The position numbers and the translations under genes are program-made. Source: Parcubacteria group bacterium (GTDB lineage: Bacteria; Patescibacteria; Paceibacteria; UBA9973; UBA2103). Taken from it: a stretch of 64,000 nucleotides of DNA. This document shows, one piece after another, positions 1 through 6,885 of this stretch. Location of the stretch: the NCBI GenBank assembly GCA_028286605.1, contig JAQBRE010000003.1, positions 27,162 to 91,161 of the forward strand, read 5' to 3'. The notes beneath the pieces were generated by a model. It made no database searches and was not told the origin of the DNA. It saw only the letters and a program-made list of their open reading frames with translations. Positions within the stretch are counted from its first letter, which is position 1. Each line of letters opens with the position of its first letter.

Positions 1-212
1 ATATCGAACGTGTCGGAGTTGAAGCCGATGAGCATATCTGCGCGCTCAAGGATGGGCCAAAGCTGCGGGAATTCTTCTTTGGAATACGAGCTGTATTCGT
101 TCGTTTCGGAATCGTGTATCCCAACTATCGATACCTCCATGCGCGAAAGATCGTTCCGGGCGAGGCTCGGAAAGGCATTAGCAGTTTCTATATCGAACGT
201 GATTGCGCGCAT
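1..212 (-). CDS. Ribonuclease H-like (DEDD) exonuclease, partial N-terminus
   Basis: Only the first 70 codons are present; the rest lies beyond the window's left edge. The minus-strand reading begins MRAITFDIET, and TFDIET matches motif I of DEDD-type 3'-5' exonucleases (acidic D and E for metal binding). A later stretch, ADMLIGFNSDTFD, resembles motif II of the YprB/RNase_H_2 group. The start lies 1 nt after the hisS stop codon, so the two are probably co-transcribed. The role in DNA or RNA processing is inferred from the family, because the C-terminal catalytic part cannot be seen. Confidence 0.6.
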   Translation of the reverse strand, partial: MRAITFDIETANAFPSLARNDLSRMEVSIVGIHDSETNEYSSYSKEEFPQLWPILERADMLIGFNSDTFD

Positions 213-213
213 A

Positions 214-1479
214 TTATTTTGAAACTTGAAGCAGGTATGAAGCGAAGTCCTGCTCATCAAGTGATTCTTCTGCGCCGGTATCGAGCTTCTTAAGGCGCAT
301 GTTGCCGGACTTCACTTCATCAGGACCATAGGTAGTGAAATAGGGAATACCACGCTTCGCCGCTTCGCGGATCTGGTCGCCAAGGTTGCGGGAAGTGAGA
401 TTCATGAATACCCGGATGCCAGAAGCGCGCAGCGCCTCTGCGAACGTGCGTGCTTCTTCCAGGCCATCGGGAAAAGTACCTAAATAAAGCTGCGCTTTGC
501 CTTCTCCATCGGGCATAATGTCGTGCGTCTCAAGGAAATCCATGAGCGTGACATCGCCGATAGCGAACCCGACTGCAGGAATCGGATCACCGCCGAAGAG
601 CGAGACCAAGCGGTCATAGCGGCCTCCGCCGAAGATGGCACGTGGATTCTCCGGGTTCGTATCAAACACTTCGAACGTAATGCCGGTGTAATAATCGAAA
701 CCACGTACGAGCGTCGGATCAAATACCGCATTCGCTACGCCCTGTTCCTTTAGGAGAACGATAGTGCCCAGTATGTTGCGCTTCGCATCAACCAAGCTTG
801 GCGAATCATTCGCGATGAGCGCGAGCGGGTCCGTCTGCGTAATCTCGCGTACGGCTGCATTGAAGACGCCTTCGGGCATCTTGTCCTTCTTATCGAGCAG
901 GCGCATGTATTCCTTTATGCGATCACCAGTGAGGCCCGCTGCGCTGCATGCCTGCGTAAGCAATTCACGCGAATTGATGCGGACGATGAAGTCTTCATCT
1001 TTTGCGCCGAGGTCCTTAAGGACGCGTACAGAAAGCGAGACGACTTCGATATCGGCATCGCCGGCGGGAAGACCAAGAAGGTCAACGTCTGTCTGGAAGA
1101 ACTCGCGGAGGCGGCCGCGTTGCGGCCGCTCGTAGCGGAACCGGTTACCGATAGAGAACCAGCGAAGAGGGAACACGAGCTCACGACGCTTTCCCGCCAC
1201 CATGCGCGCAAGCGACGGTGTCATCTCTGGGCGAAGCGTCACACGACGATCGCCGCGATCCGTGAACGTGTATGTCTGTTCATTAACGATTTCCTCGCTC
1301 GTTTTCGCTTCATAGAGCTCTGCACGCTCGAGTGGGGAGGCGTTATATTCCTCGTAGCCATAGAGGCCGAGGGTACGCCGAATCGCCGCGAAGACCGCTT
1401 CGCGCCTCGCAAAGTCGTTCGGATAGAAATCCCGTACGCCTTTATATGCCTCCGTGCTAAGCGGTTCATTCTCGCTCAT
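214..1479 (-). CDS. hisS: Histidine--tRNA ligase
   Basis: Class II aminoacyl-tRNA synthetase that charges tRNA-His in the cytoplasm. The 421-residue length is typical. Visible family signatures are a motif 2 region containing FRYERPQRGRLREFFQ, the histidine-binding LVRGFDYYTG segment, and GGGRYDRL of motif 3, followed by an anticodon-binding domain of about 95 residues. The N-terminus MSENEPLSTEAYKGVRDFYP is usual for HisRS. It is first in a minus-strand pair with the exonuclease fragment. It diverges from the 89-aa gene at 1602; the 120-bp gap holds both promoters. Confidence 0.96.
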   Translation of the reverse strand: MSENEPLSTEAYKGVRDFYPNDFARREAVFAAIRRTLGLYGYEEYNASPLERAELYEAKTSEEIVNEQTYTFTDRGDRRVTLRPEMTPSLARMVAGKRRELVFPLRWFSIGNRFRYERPQRGRLREFFQTDVDLLGLPAGDADIEVVSLSVRVLKDLGAKDEDFIVRINSRELLTQACSAAGLTGDRIKEYMRLLDKKDKMPEGVFNAAVREITQTDPLALIANDSPSLVDAKRNILGTIVLLKEQGVANAVFDPTLVRGFDYYTGITFEVFDTNPENPRAIFGGGRYDRLVSLFGGDPIPAVGFAIGDVTLMDFLETHDIMPDGEGKAQLYLGTFPDGLEEARTFAEALRASGIRVFMNLTSRNLGDQIREAAKRGIPYFTTYGPDEVKSGNMRLKKLDTGAEESLDEQDFASYLLQVSK

Positions 1480-1566
1480 ATATAGGTAAGTCTATCAAAT
1501 ATTGCTCAAACTATGAAAGTTATGAAATCTTTCTGAAGAAATAATCAATAAATCCTTCATCGTTAC

Positions 1567-1595
1567 TAGACGCTGTTAAAAGCCGGAATTATAAT
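1567..1595 (+). promoter_or_regulatory. Sigma-70 promoter for a leaderless gene
   Basis: A perfect TATAAT at 1590-1595 lies 17 nt after a weak -35 (TAGACG, 1567-1572). The predicted start of transcription, about 7 nt downstream, falls on the ATG at 1602, so the mRNA would have no leader. No Shine-Dalgarno sequence is present. Confidence 0.6.
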
Positions 1596-1601
1596 GAGCG
1601 T

Positions 1602-1871
1602 ATGACCGAAGCAACAAATGTTATTCAGATAAGCGACCTACAGGCCTTTGTCGGTATAGCGGCGATGCTTATAAGTGTTGGTGCTGCTTGGGGTTCTCTT
1701 AAGCAAAACATGAAATCGCTCGAAGAGAATATGTCTCTATTTAAGAGCAGTATCGACCGCATTGATGCATCTTTGAGAGACCTCCATGAGCGATTCATCA
1801 TCGTTGAAGATCGAGTAAACATGTTGTGGAAAGAAAAATTCTCACCTTCACGTCTTCCTGAAGTCGTCTAA
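1602..1871 (+). CDS. Small membrane-anchored coiled-coil protein
   Basis: An 89-residue protein of unknown function. Residues ~13-33 form one hydrophobic segment. Residues ~34-72 are a charged, heptad-like helix, and the C-terminus ends in a LWKEKFSPSR-type motif. The protein encoded at 26009-26221 has the same plan: a short membrane helix, then a coiled coil, then ERFIxVExRVxxLWxEKF. The two are therefore paralogues. The gene stands alone and convergent with the PH-domain gene, and a consensus -10 box adjoins its start. I recognise no named family. Confidence 0.75.
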   Translation: MTEATNVIQISDLQAFVGIAAMLISVGAAWGSLKQNMKSLEENMSLFKSSIDRIDASLRDLHERFIIVEDRVNMLWKEKFSPSRLPEVV

Positions 1872-1873
1872 GT

Positions 1874-2461
1874 TTACACAAGTCCGTCTGTTGAAGTGGC
1901 TGTAACATTCGTACCCATGCTGCCGGTGTTCTGCAGCGCAGCGATCTCGCGCATCACGAGGTCACGGATCTGTTCAGGATGCGCGATACCTTCCATCTGG
2001 AATTTTTCCTGTCGTCCTGCTGTTTCAACATTCAATGTGCCGTAGCCGATGAGGGTGGGAAAGAATCCTTCGACATCTGTCGTGATGTCCTGCACACGCG
2101 AAAGAAGGAAGCTCGAGACGCGACGATCGAAGTATCGGTACTGGGTGATATCGACAATGCGATGCGAGGTGATGACCCAGAGCGTCAGGAAGAATTTCGT
2201 AATCATCGTGAATGCGGACATCCAGACGAAGAGCCAGTACACGCCAAGGAGAAATCGAACGATGGGATTGTTGAAATTTATATTAATTGCGCCCGTGGAT
2301 GCCGTGCCGACATGGCTCGTAATGGCGGCAGCGATTGGAATCACTATGAGCGGTGCGATAGTGAGCACGATGAACGGTATGAAACGCAGCGCGATAAGGA
2401 ACGGATGCTGATGCACCGTTTCGGTTATCGTCTCACCCGGTTCTAGTTCGAATTCTTCCAT
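1874..2461 (-). CDS. PH-domain (YdbT-like) membrane protein
   Basis: A 195-residue protein with two hydrophobic segments, ~23-47 and ~70-95. These are followed by a bacterial pleckstrin-homology domain: ITSHRIVDITQYRYFDRRVS, then SRVQDITTDVEGFFPTLIGYGTLNVETAG. That order, with a conserved DIT and an IGYGTLNVETAG-type strand, is typical of the bPH2/YdbT family, whose cellular role is poorly defined. It ends the minus-strand run prmC - 117-aa protein - this gene, with 1-nt spacing or overlap at the junctions, so the three are one operon. Confidence 0.8.
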   Translation of the reverse strand: MEEFELEPGETITETVHQHPFLIALRFIPFIVLTIAPLIVIPIAAAITSHVGTASTGAININFNNPIVRFLLGVYWLFVWMSAFTMITKFFLTLWVITSHRIVDITQYRYFDRRVSSFLLSRVQDITTDVEGFFPTLIGYGTLNVETAGRQEKFQMEGIAHPEQIRDLVMREIAALQNTGSMGTNVTATSTDGLV

Positions 2462-2462
2462 A

Positions 2463-2816
2463 TTATTGCAGGCCGCTGATCATATATATGATTATTGATC
2501 CTGATACGAACAAGTGTAGCGCGATTGCCGGCACGGCGAACCATGATTTGTGACGATAGCGGAACCAGTGATAAATCACGACGAAGGTATAGATAACCCA
2601 TATAAGGAAGATCCCGCTGAATACGACGGGAACGAATCCTGAGATATTAATCTGCGGAAGCGGGGCAGGTTGGCCGGTCTGCGCTTGGCTTGTTTGAACA
2701 GCTTGAGAATTCTGAGTTGCCGGCGTGTTGCTGTTTCCGTAATGGAACCACTGCGCCATAAGATTCACGGGCGGCGCGGTGCTATTCAGCGTAGGAGTCG
2801 GAGCGTCTGCGGCCAT
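2463..2816 (-). CDS. Hypothetical two-helix membrane protein
   Basis: A 117-residue protein. Its first ~55 residues are low-complexity, rich in Pro, Thr, Gln and Asn. Two membrane helices follow, ~60-83 and ~92-116, joined by a basic turn (HWFRYRHKS). Its ATG overlaps the prmC stop codon (TAATG), implying translational coupling. No family was recognised. The conserved position between prmC and the PH-domain gene suggests an envelope role, but this is context only. Confidence 0.7.
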   Translation of the reverse strand: MAADAPTPTLNSTAPPVNLMAQWFHYGNSNTPATQNSQAVQTSQAQTGQPAPLPQINISGFVPVVFSGIFLIWVIYTFVVIYHWFRYRHKSWFAVPAIALHLFVSGSIIIYMISGLQ

Positions 2817-3583
2817 TACGGATAGTATGCCACCACGAATCGCTGGCGGCCATACTGGTCGGTGCGTATCTCGGAGCTGCTCGTGCCGTAGGTATCGAGT
2901 ATCGTCTTGGCGAGCCCAACATTCTCCATATCCGCTTCAAGCCAGAGTTCGCCTTCAGGGTTGAGATGCATCTGCGCTTCCAGGGCGATTCTTCGGATTA
3001 CGCCCAACCCGTCATTCCCTCCGAACAATGATTCTGGCGGTTCGAAATTCGTAACGCTCGTATCGAGTGCGCGCTCCTGCGGAATATACGGCGGGTTGGA
3101 TGCGATGACATCGAACGACCCCGGTACTGCCGTGAAGAGATCGCTTTCGTACATATGTGCACGCGATGCATCGAGATTATTTTCTTCCAGATTCATTTTA
3201 ATCTGTGCAACGTGTTCTGGCATGAGTTCGCCGAATGATACGTGCGCGTTCGGGAACGCGCTGAGTATCGCGAGACCTATCGCGCCGGAACCGGCGCAGA
3301 GGTCGAGTAAATGAAATGGAGTATCGCCGAATCGTTCGCGCAGATGCGTGATGAGTTCGTTCGTCCACCATTCCGTTTCAGGGCGGGGAATAAGGGGATG
3401 CGAATCGAGACGGATGTGCAGGTTAAGGAAGGGAATCCAGCCAATGACATAGGCCAGCGGCTCGCCTGCGGCGAGCCGCGCTAAGTCCGCTTCAAGCTCG
3501 CTATCGCTCGCTTTGCCCTCATATTTATCCCGTATTAGCGCCACGATATCCTCGTGGGGTACGCCCTGGGGGTCAGGTATCAT
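2816..3583 (-). CDS. prmC: Peptide chain release factor N5-glutamine methyltransferase
   Basis: Transfers a methyl group from S-adenosylmethionine to the glutamine of the GGQ motif in release factors RF1/RF2. The catalytic signature NPPYIP is present at about residue 163, and the SAM-binding loop reads LLDLCAGSGAIGLAI. The upstream PRPETEWW segment is also diagnostic. At 255 residues it is slightly short of the usual ~280, with a trimmed N-terminal helical domain. It is first in the operon with the two membrane-protein genes. Confidence 0.93.
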   Translation of the reverse strand: MIPDPQGVPHEDIVALIRDKYEGKASDSELEADLARLAAGEPLAYVIGWIPFLNLHIRLDSHPLIPRPETEWWTNELITHLRERFGDTPFHLLDLCAGSGAIGLAILSAFPNAHVSFGELMPEHVAQIKMNLEENNLDASRAHMYESDLFTAVPGSFDVIASNPPYIPQERALDTSVTNFEPPESLFGGNDGLGVIRRIALEAQMHLNPEGELWLEADMENVGLAKTILDTYGTSSSEIRTDQYGRQRFVVAYYP

Positions 3584-3612
3584 TCTCTAATTCTATAGTA
3601 GAATGCGGGCAT

Positions 3613-4056
3613 ATGCGCATACATCTTTGGAACACTCTGCTTTCCCTATTTTTCGCCGTACTCATGGTTGCGGCTATCTGGTGGCTTTTTGCGACCGGCC
3701 GTCTCTTCTATCAGGTGCCGTTCCGCGATCTCCTCCTCCTCGCGCTTGCGACGTATCGTCTCATTCGCCTCTTCACGTATGACATCATCACGAAGTTCAT
3801 TCGCGATTGGTTCGCAGGCGCACGTGAGAATTCTCTCGGCGGTACGCTCGGCGCGCTTCTGAATTGCCCGTGGTGCACCGGCCTCTGGTTCAGCTTCCTC
3901 GTGGTATTCAGCTACTTCGCAACGCCGTATGCGTGGCCCGTGATAATTATCCTCGCCGTCGCAGGTATCGCTTCGTTCTTCATGACGCTTTCAAACCTTA
4001 TCGGCTGGATGGCAGAAGGTCGCAAGCTTGATGTGCATAGCCGCTTCGGCGAGTAG
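3613..4056 (+). CDS. DUF1360 family membrane protein
   Basis: A 147-residue protein with three to four hydrophobic segments (about 8-28, 35-52, 88-108, 112-133). The centre matches the DUF1360 signature: ATYRLIRLFTYD, then a loop, then LLNCPWCTGLW with its CPWC cysteine pair. Members occur in spore formers and many Patescibacteria; the function is unknown. It is divergent from prmC and is followed by the hairpin at 4078-4101, which it shares with the convergent small RNA. Confidence 0.8.
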   Translation: MRIHLWNTLLSLFFAVLMVAAIWWLFATGRLFYQVPFRDLLLLALATYRLIRLFTYDIITKFIRDWFAGARENSLGGTLGALLNCPWCTGLWFSFLVVFSYFATPYAWPVIIILAVAGIASFFMTLSNLIGWMAEGRKLDVHSRFGE

Positions 4057-4075
4057 TTCGCTCTATGTTCTAAAA

Positions 4076-4141
4076 AGAAAAACGGCCTTTCGGCCGTTTT
4101 TCTCCACGCTATGTCCATACAAGTATGAACTAAGTCTTGAC
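4076..4141 (-). ncRNA. Small RNA B, paralogue of the RNA at 39.53 kb
   Basis: A predicted ~65-nt transcript starting about 7 nt after the TACTAT box and ending at the hairpin 4101-4078. Its first 11 nt (4141-4131) are complementary to 4235-4225 inside the upstream tRNA-like element. Nucleotides 4113-4105 are complementary to 4225-4217. Between these two blocks is a hairpin, GTTCATA-CTTG-TATGGAC. The same order (block, spacer, block, GGAG, A-rich run, identical terminator) occurs in the copy at 39531-39592. There is no sizeable reading frame. The family is not one I recognise. Confidence 0.55.
4078..4101. terminator. Bidirectional rho-independent terminator
   Basis: A 10-bp stem (AAAAACGGCC / GGCCGTTTTT) with a TTTC loop (GAAA on the other strand). 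It ends the DUF1360 gene on the plus strand and the small RNA at 4141-4076 on the minus strand. Read on the minus strand it is the same sequence as the hairpin at 39567-39590. Confidence 0.85.
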
Positions 4142-4147
4142 CTCACT

Positions 4148-4176
4148 ATAGTATTCTTTCTCGGAATCTGTGTCAA
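4148..4176 (-). promoter_or_regulatory. Consensus sigma-70 promoter for small RNA B
   Basis: On the minus strand TTGACA (4176-4171), a 17-nt spacer and TACTAT (4153-4148). It lies between the tRNA-like element and the small RNA. The second copy of the locus has TTGACG-17-TATTAT in the same place (39496-39524). Confidence 0.7.
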
Positions 4177-4188
4177 TTATTCCTACTA

Positions 4189-4259
4189 TGCTGGCGGAGG
4201 AAATCGAATCCTCAGGCATAGCGTGTCAAGACTTAAACCCGCCATCCAGGACCGCCAGC
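4189..4259 (-). ncRNA. tRNA-like element B (acceptor stem and T-arm)
   Basis: Read on the minus strand, GCTGGCG pairs with CGCCAGC as a 7-bp acceptor stem followed by discriminator A. A perfect T-arm (GAGGA, loop TTCGATT, TCCTC) adjoins it. The 37 nt between acceptor and T-arm do not form a normal D-arm or anticodon arm; instead they contain two blocks complementary to the downstream small RNA. The total of ~71 nt is tRNA-sized, but no credible anticodon stem exists. It is therefore a tRNA-like structure or a decayed tRNA, not a functional tRNA gene. Confidence 0.5.
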
Positions 4260-4327
4260 TATGTAGAAGCATACGAAATGAGTGGTCAAAACTCTTCAAA
4301 GAAAAGATAAAGTTTTTCTGACGATTT

Positions 4328-4367
4328 AAAAGAAAACACACCTGCTTTTAGCAGGTGTGTTTTCTTT
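4328..4367. terminator. Rho-independent terminator of the RRM gene
   Basis: A 15-bp perfect stem (4331-4345 with 4351-4365) centred on CACACCTGC, with a TTTTA loop and flanking A and T runs. It lies just 3' of the RRM gene on the minus strand and would also stop plus-strand transcription. Confidence 0.85.
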
Positions 4368-4376
4368 GGTGCTAGA

Positions 4377-4748
4377 TTAGTAGCTGTTGCCGCCGCCGAA
4401 GCCGCCGCGATCGCCACCTCCACCACCATAGCCTCCGCCGCGAGCGCCGCCGAAGCCGCCTTCGCGACGAGCAGGACGGTCGCCAGCTGGACGATCACCC
4501 TGTGGGCGAGCGAAGGAAACAGAGAGCATACGCCCGTCTAGTTCCTTGCCATCCCAACGGTCGATCGCAGCCTGTGCCATCGTCTCGTCAGCCATCTCCA
4601 CGAAGCCGAAGCCGCGTGAGCGATTGGTCATACGATCCATGATAATTGATGCGGACGTCACCGTACCTGCTTCTTCGAAGGTAGCGCGGAGTTCATCCTC
4701 GGTCGTGCGGTATGGAATACCGCCGACATAGAGCTTGTTTGTTGCCAT
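4377..4748 (-). CDS. Glycine-rich RRM RNA-binding protein
   Basis: A 123-residue cold-shock-type RNA-binding protein. A single RNA-recognition motif spans residues ~4-82, with RNP2 (LYVGGI) and RNP1 (RGFGFVEM) intact. A glycine/arginine-rich tail follows (GGFGGARGGGYGGGG...). Such single-RRM proteins bind single-stranded RNA and are common in Patescibacteria and cyanobacteria. The gene is monocistronic. A possible minus-strand promoter (TTGCGA-17-CATACT) lies in the 168-bp gap upstream. Confidence 0.9.
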   Translation of the reverse strand: MATNKLYVGGIPYRTTEDELRATFEEAGTVTSASIIMDRMTNRSRGFGFVEMADETMAQAAIDRWDGKELDGRMLSVSFARPQGDRPAGDRPARREGGFGGARGGGYGGGGGDRGGFGGGNSY

Positions 4749-4916
4749 GAGGGCTGAGAATACTACGTAATAATCTCGCTGGCACCGAACACTTGGGGAG
4801 ACACGTTTTGGAGCGGTCGCACAAAGCTTCTGGAAATCGGCGAGTCATTAGCAGTATGCTACAAAACACCCCAAATCGCAAGGCAGTTGACTAAAGGTGG
4901 GGAAAAGTATACCGGC

Positions 4917-6152
4917 CTACTCGTAGCGGAGCGCATCGATAGGATTCATGCGTGCCGCGCGGCGTGCGGGGTACCAGCCGAAGATAACACCGATCGCGGC
5001 GGAAACGCCGAAGGCAAGCGCGATTGAACCGAGGGAAACAGAGGCGGCGAGCAGACCAGTGGCCGTCGTTAAGAAAGCGATGAGCACGCCTAACAGGATA
5101 CCGACGGTACCGCCGATGACCGTAAGCACGAGAGACTCAAGAAGAAACTGATTGCTGATATCTTTCTGGTTCGCGCCGATAGCTTTGCGCAAGCCTATCT
5201 CACGCGTACGTTCCGTAACGCTGGTGAGCATCATGTTCATGATACCGATGCCGCCCACAAGCAGCGAGATGCCGGCGACTGCGCCAAGGAGCAGCGTGAA
5301 CGTACCGGTTACTGATGATGCCGTAGCGACGATCGAAGCTTGGTTAAGAATACTGAAATCGGCTTGCGTCGGATCGCTTATCTGATGGCGCTGAAGAAGA
5401 AGGTTCGTCGTATCAGTCTGGACCTGTGTCATGGCGTCTGCGCTTTGCGCCTGGATGTCTACGGTGGTGAGGTATTCGCCACCGGCAAGATAGCGCGCTG
5501 CAGTTGCGACAGGAATGTACACCATGTCGTCTGAGTTAGTGAATCCAGTGCCGCCTTTCGCCTGTGTTACGCCGATGATGGTAAAGACGATACCGTTAAT
5601 GCGGATCTGTTGTCCGATCACATCAGCAGCAACTGCATCTGCGCCGAAGAGATCGGTCATGGTGGTCGGGCCGATGACGGCAACTTTCGATAAGGACTGC
5701 ACCTGTTCAGAAGAAAAGAATGTGCCGTCGGTAACGGTTACGTCACGAACCGTCGCGTATTCAGGACTCACACCATCAACGGTGGTATTCGTATTCGTTC
5801 CTTTCGCAGTAACCTGATAGCGCGAAGAAATTTCCTGCGCAACAGCAGTGATGCCGGAAACTTGCGCGCTGATCGCGTTAGCATCCGCGATAGTGAGCGT
5901 GTGCGAAGAGCCGCGTCCTGCGGACGCTCCGAAGCCGCCAACGTTCTTTGTAGCGCCTGGCGTAACGATAAGCAGGTTCGAGCCGAGGGATTGAATACTC
6001 GATTGTATCGAAGCCTGCGCGCCATTGCCGATAGCGACGAGCGCGATAACGGAAGCGATACCGATTACGATGCCGAGCATCGTAAGGCCGGCACGCGCCT
6101 TGTTCGCGGAAAGGGCAGTGAATGTTTCTTCAAAAAGATCTTTTGAGGTCAT
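4917..6152 (-). CDS. MacB-like ABC transporter permease
   Basis: A 411-residue inner-membrane permease of the MacB/FtsX superfamily. The first membrane helix is at ~23-43 (AGLTMLGIVIGIASVIALVAI). An extracytoplasmic MacB_PCD domain spans ~50-270. The FtsX domain has three further helices (~282-305, 333-358, 370-392) and the signature MNMMLTSVTERTREIGLRKA. It ends the operon sigma - anti-sigma - 159-aa protein - adaptor - ATPase - permease, and its ATG overlaps the ATPase stop by 4 nt. The substrate is unknown; MacAB-type pumps export peptides, lipids or macrolides. Confidence 0.9.
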   Translation of the reverse strand: MTSKDLFEETFTALSANKARAGLTMLGIVIGIASVIALVAIGNGAQASIQSSIQSLGSNLLIVTPGATKNVGGFGASAGRGSSHTLTIADANAISAQVSGITAVAQEISSRYQVTAKGTNTNTTVDGVSPEYATVRDVTVTDGTFFSSEQVQSLSKVAVIGPTTMTDLFGADAVAADVIGQQIRINGIVFTIIGVTQAKGGTGFTNSDDMVYIPVATAARYLAGGEYLTTVDIQAQSADAMTQVQTDTTNLLLQRHQISDPTQADFSILNQASIVATASSVTGTFTLLLGAVAGISLLVGGIGIMNMMLTSVTERTREIGLRKAIGANQKDISNQFLLESLVLTVIGGTVGILLGVLIAFLTTATGLLAASVSLGSIALAFGVSAAIGVIFGWYPARRAARMNPIDALRYE

Positions 6153-6880
6153 GCGAGTGTAGGTGCGGCTTCAGCCATATGGTGAATCTTTCTGCGCGTG
6201 TGCGTGCTGTCATCGCTTTCTATGTGGCCGTCGCGTACACGAATGATTCGTTTCGCATAGAGCGCGACATCTTCTTCATGCGTAATAAGAATAATGGTGC
6301 GCCCATGCTCTTCGTTCAGGCGGCTGAACGTGTCGAGCACGATTTCCGTCGTCTTGGAATCAAGATTACCCGTCGGCTCATCCGCAAGAATGAGTGCCGG
6401 ATCGTTCACCAGTGCGCGTGCGATAGCGACGCGTTGTATCTGTCCGCCGGAAAGCTGGTTCGATTTATGCTCGTAGCGCGATTCGTCGAGGCCAGCAGCT
6501 TTGAGTGATTTCTTCGCGCGTTCTTCGCGTTCTGCTTCAGGAATATTTGCATACATAAGAGGAAGCATCACGTTGCGAAGTACGGTAGTACGGGGAAGCA
6601 GATTGAATGCCTGGAAGACGAAGCCGATGTTGCGCTTGCGTACGTCAGCGAGCTCATCGTCTGAAAGGGTAGAGACATCCTCACCATCAAGCACATACGT
6701 GCCGGAAGTCGGTGTATCAAGACACCCCAGGATGTGCATGAGCGTAGACTTTCCGGAACCGGAAGGACCCATGATGGCGACGAATTCGCCGGTGTTTATT
6801 TTGAACGACACGTGATCGAGCGCGCGCGTTTCTGTTTCGCCCGTTGAATAGATCTTGCTGATATCAGTGACTTCGATCAT
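6149..6880 (-). CDS. MacB/LolD-type ABC transporter ATP-binding protein
   Basis: A 243-residue ATPase that powers the adjacent permease. Walker A is GPSGSGKST (residues 38-46), the Q-loop region is VFQAFNLLPR, the signature is LSGGQIQR, Walker B runs into LILADEPTGNLDS, and the switch histidine is in LITHEED. It is closest in type to the MacB/LolD/FtsE branch that partners FtsX-like permeases. A 4-bp overlap (ATGA) couples it to the permease gene, and the adaptor gene ends 5 bp upstream. Confidence 0.94.
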   Translation of the reverse strand: MIEVTDISKIYSTGETETRALDHVSFKINTGEFVAIMGPSGSGKSTLMHILGCLDTPTSGTYVLDGEDVSTLSDDELADVRKRNIGFVFQAFNLLPRTTVLRNVMLPLMYANIPEAEREERAKKSLKAAGLDESRYEHKSNQLSGGQIQRVAIARALVNDPALILADEPTGNLDSKTTEIVLDTFSRLNEEHGRTIILITHEEDVALYAKRIIRVRDGHIESDDSTHTRRKIHHMAEAAPTLA

Positions 6881-6885
6881 AAGGC

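Noticed and set aside
4189..4259. Calling elements at 4.2 and 39.4 kb functional tRNAs
   Set aside because: Acceptor and T-arm are good, but neither has a D-arm or a credible anticodon stem and loop.
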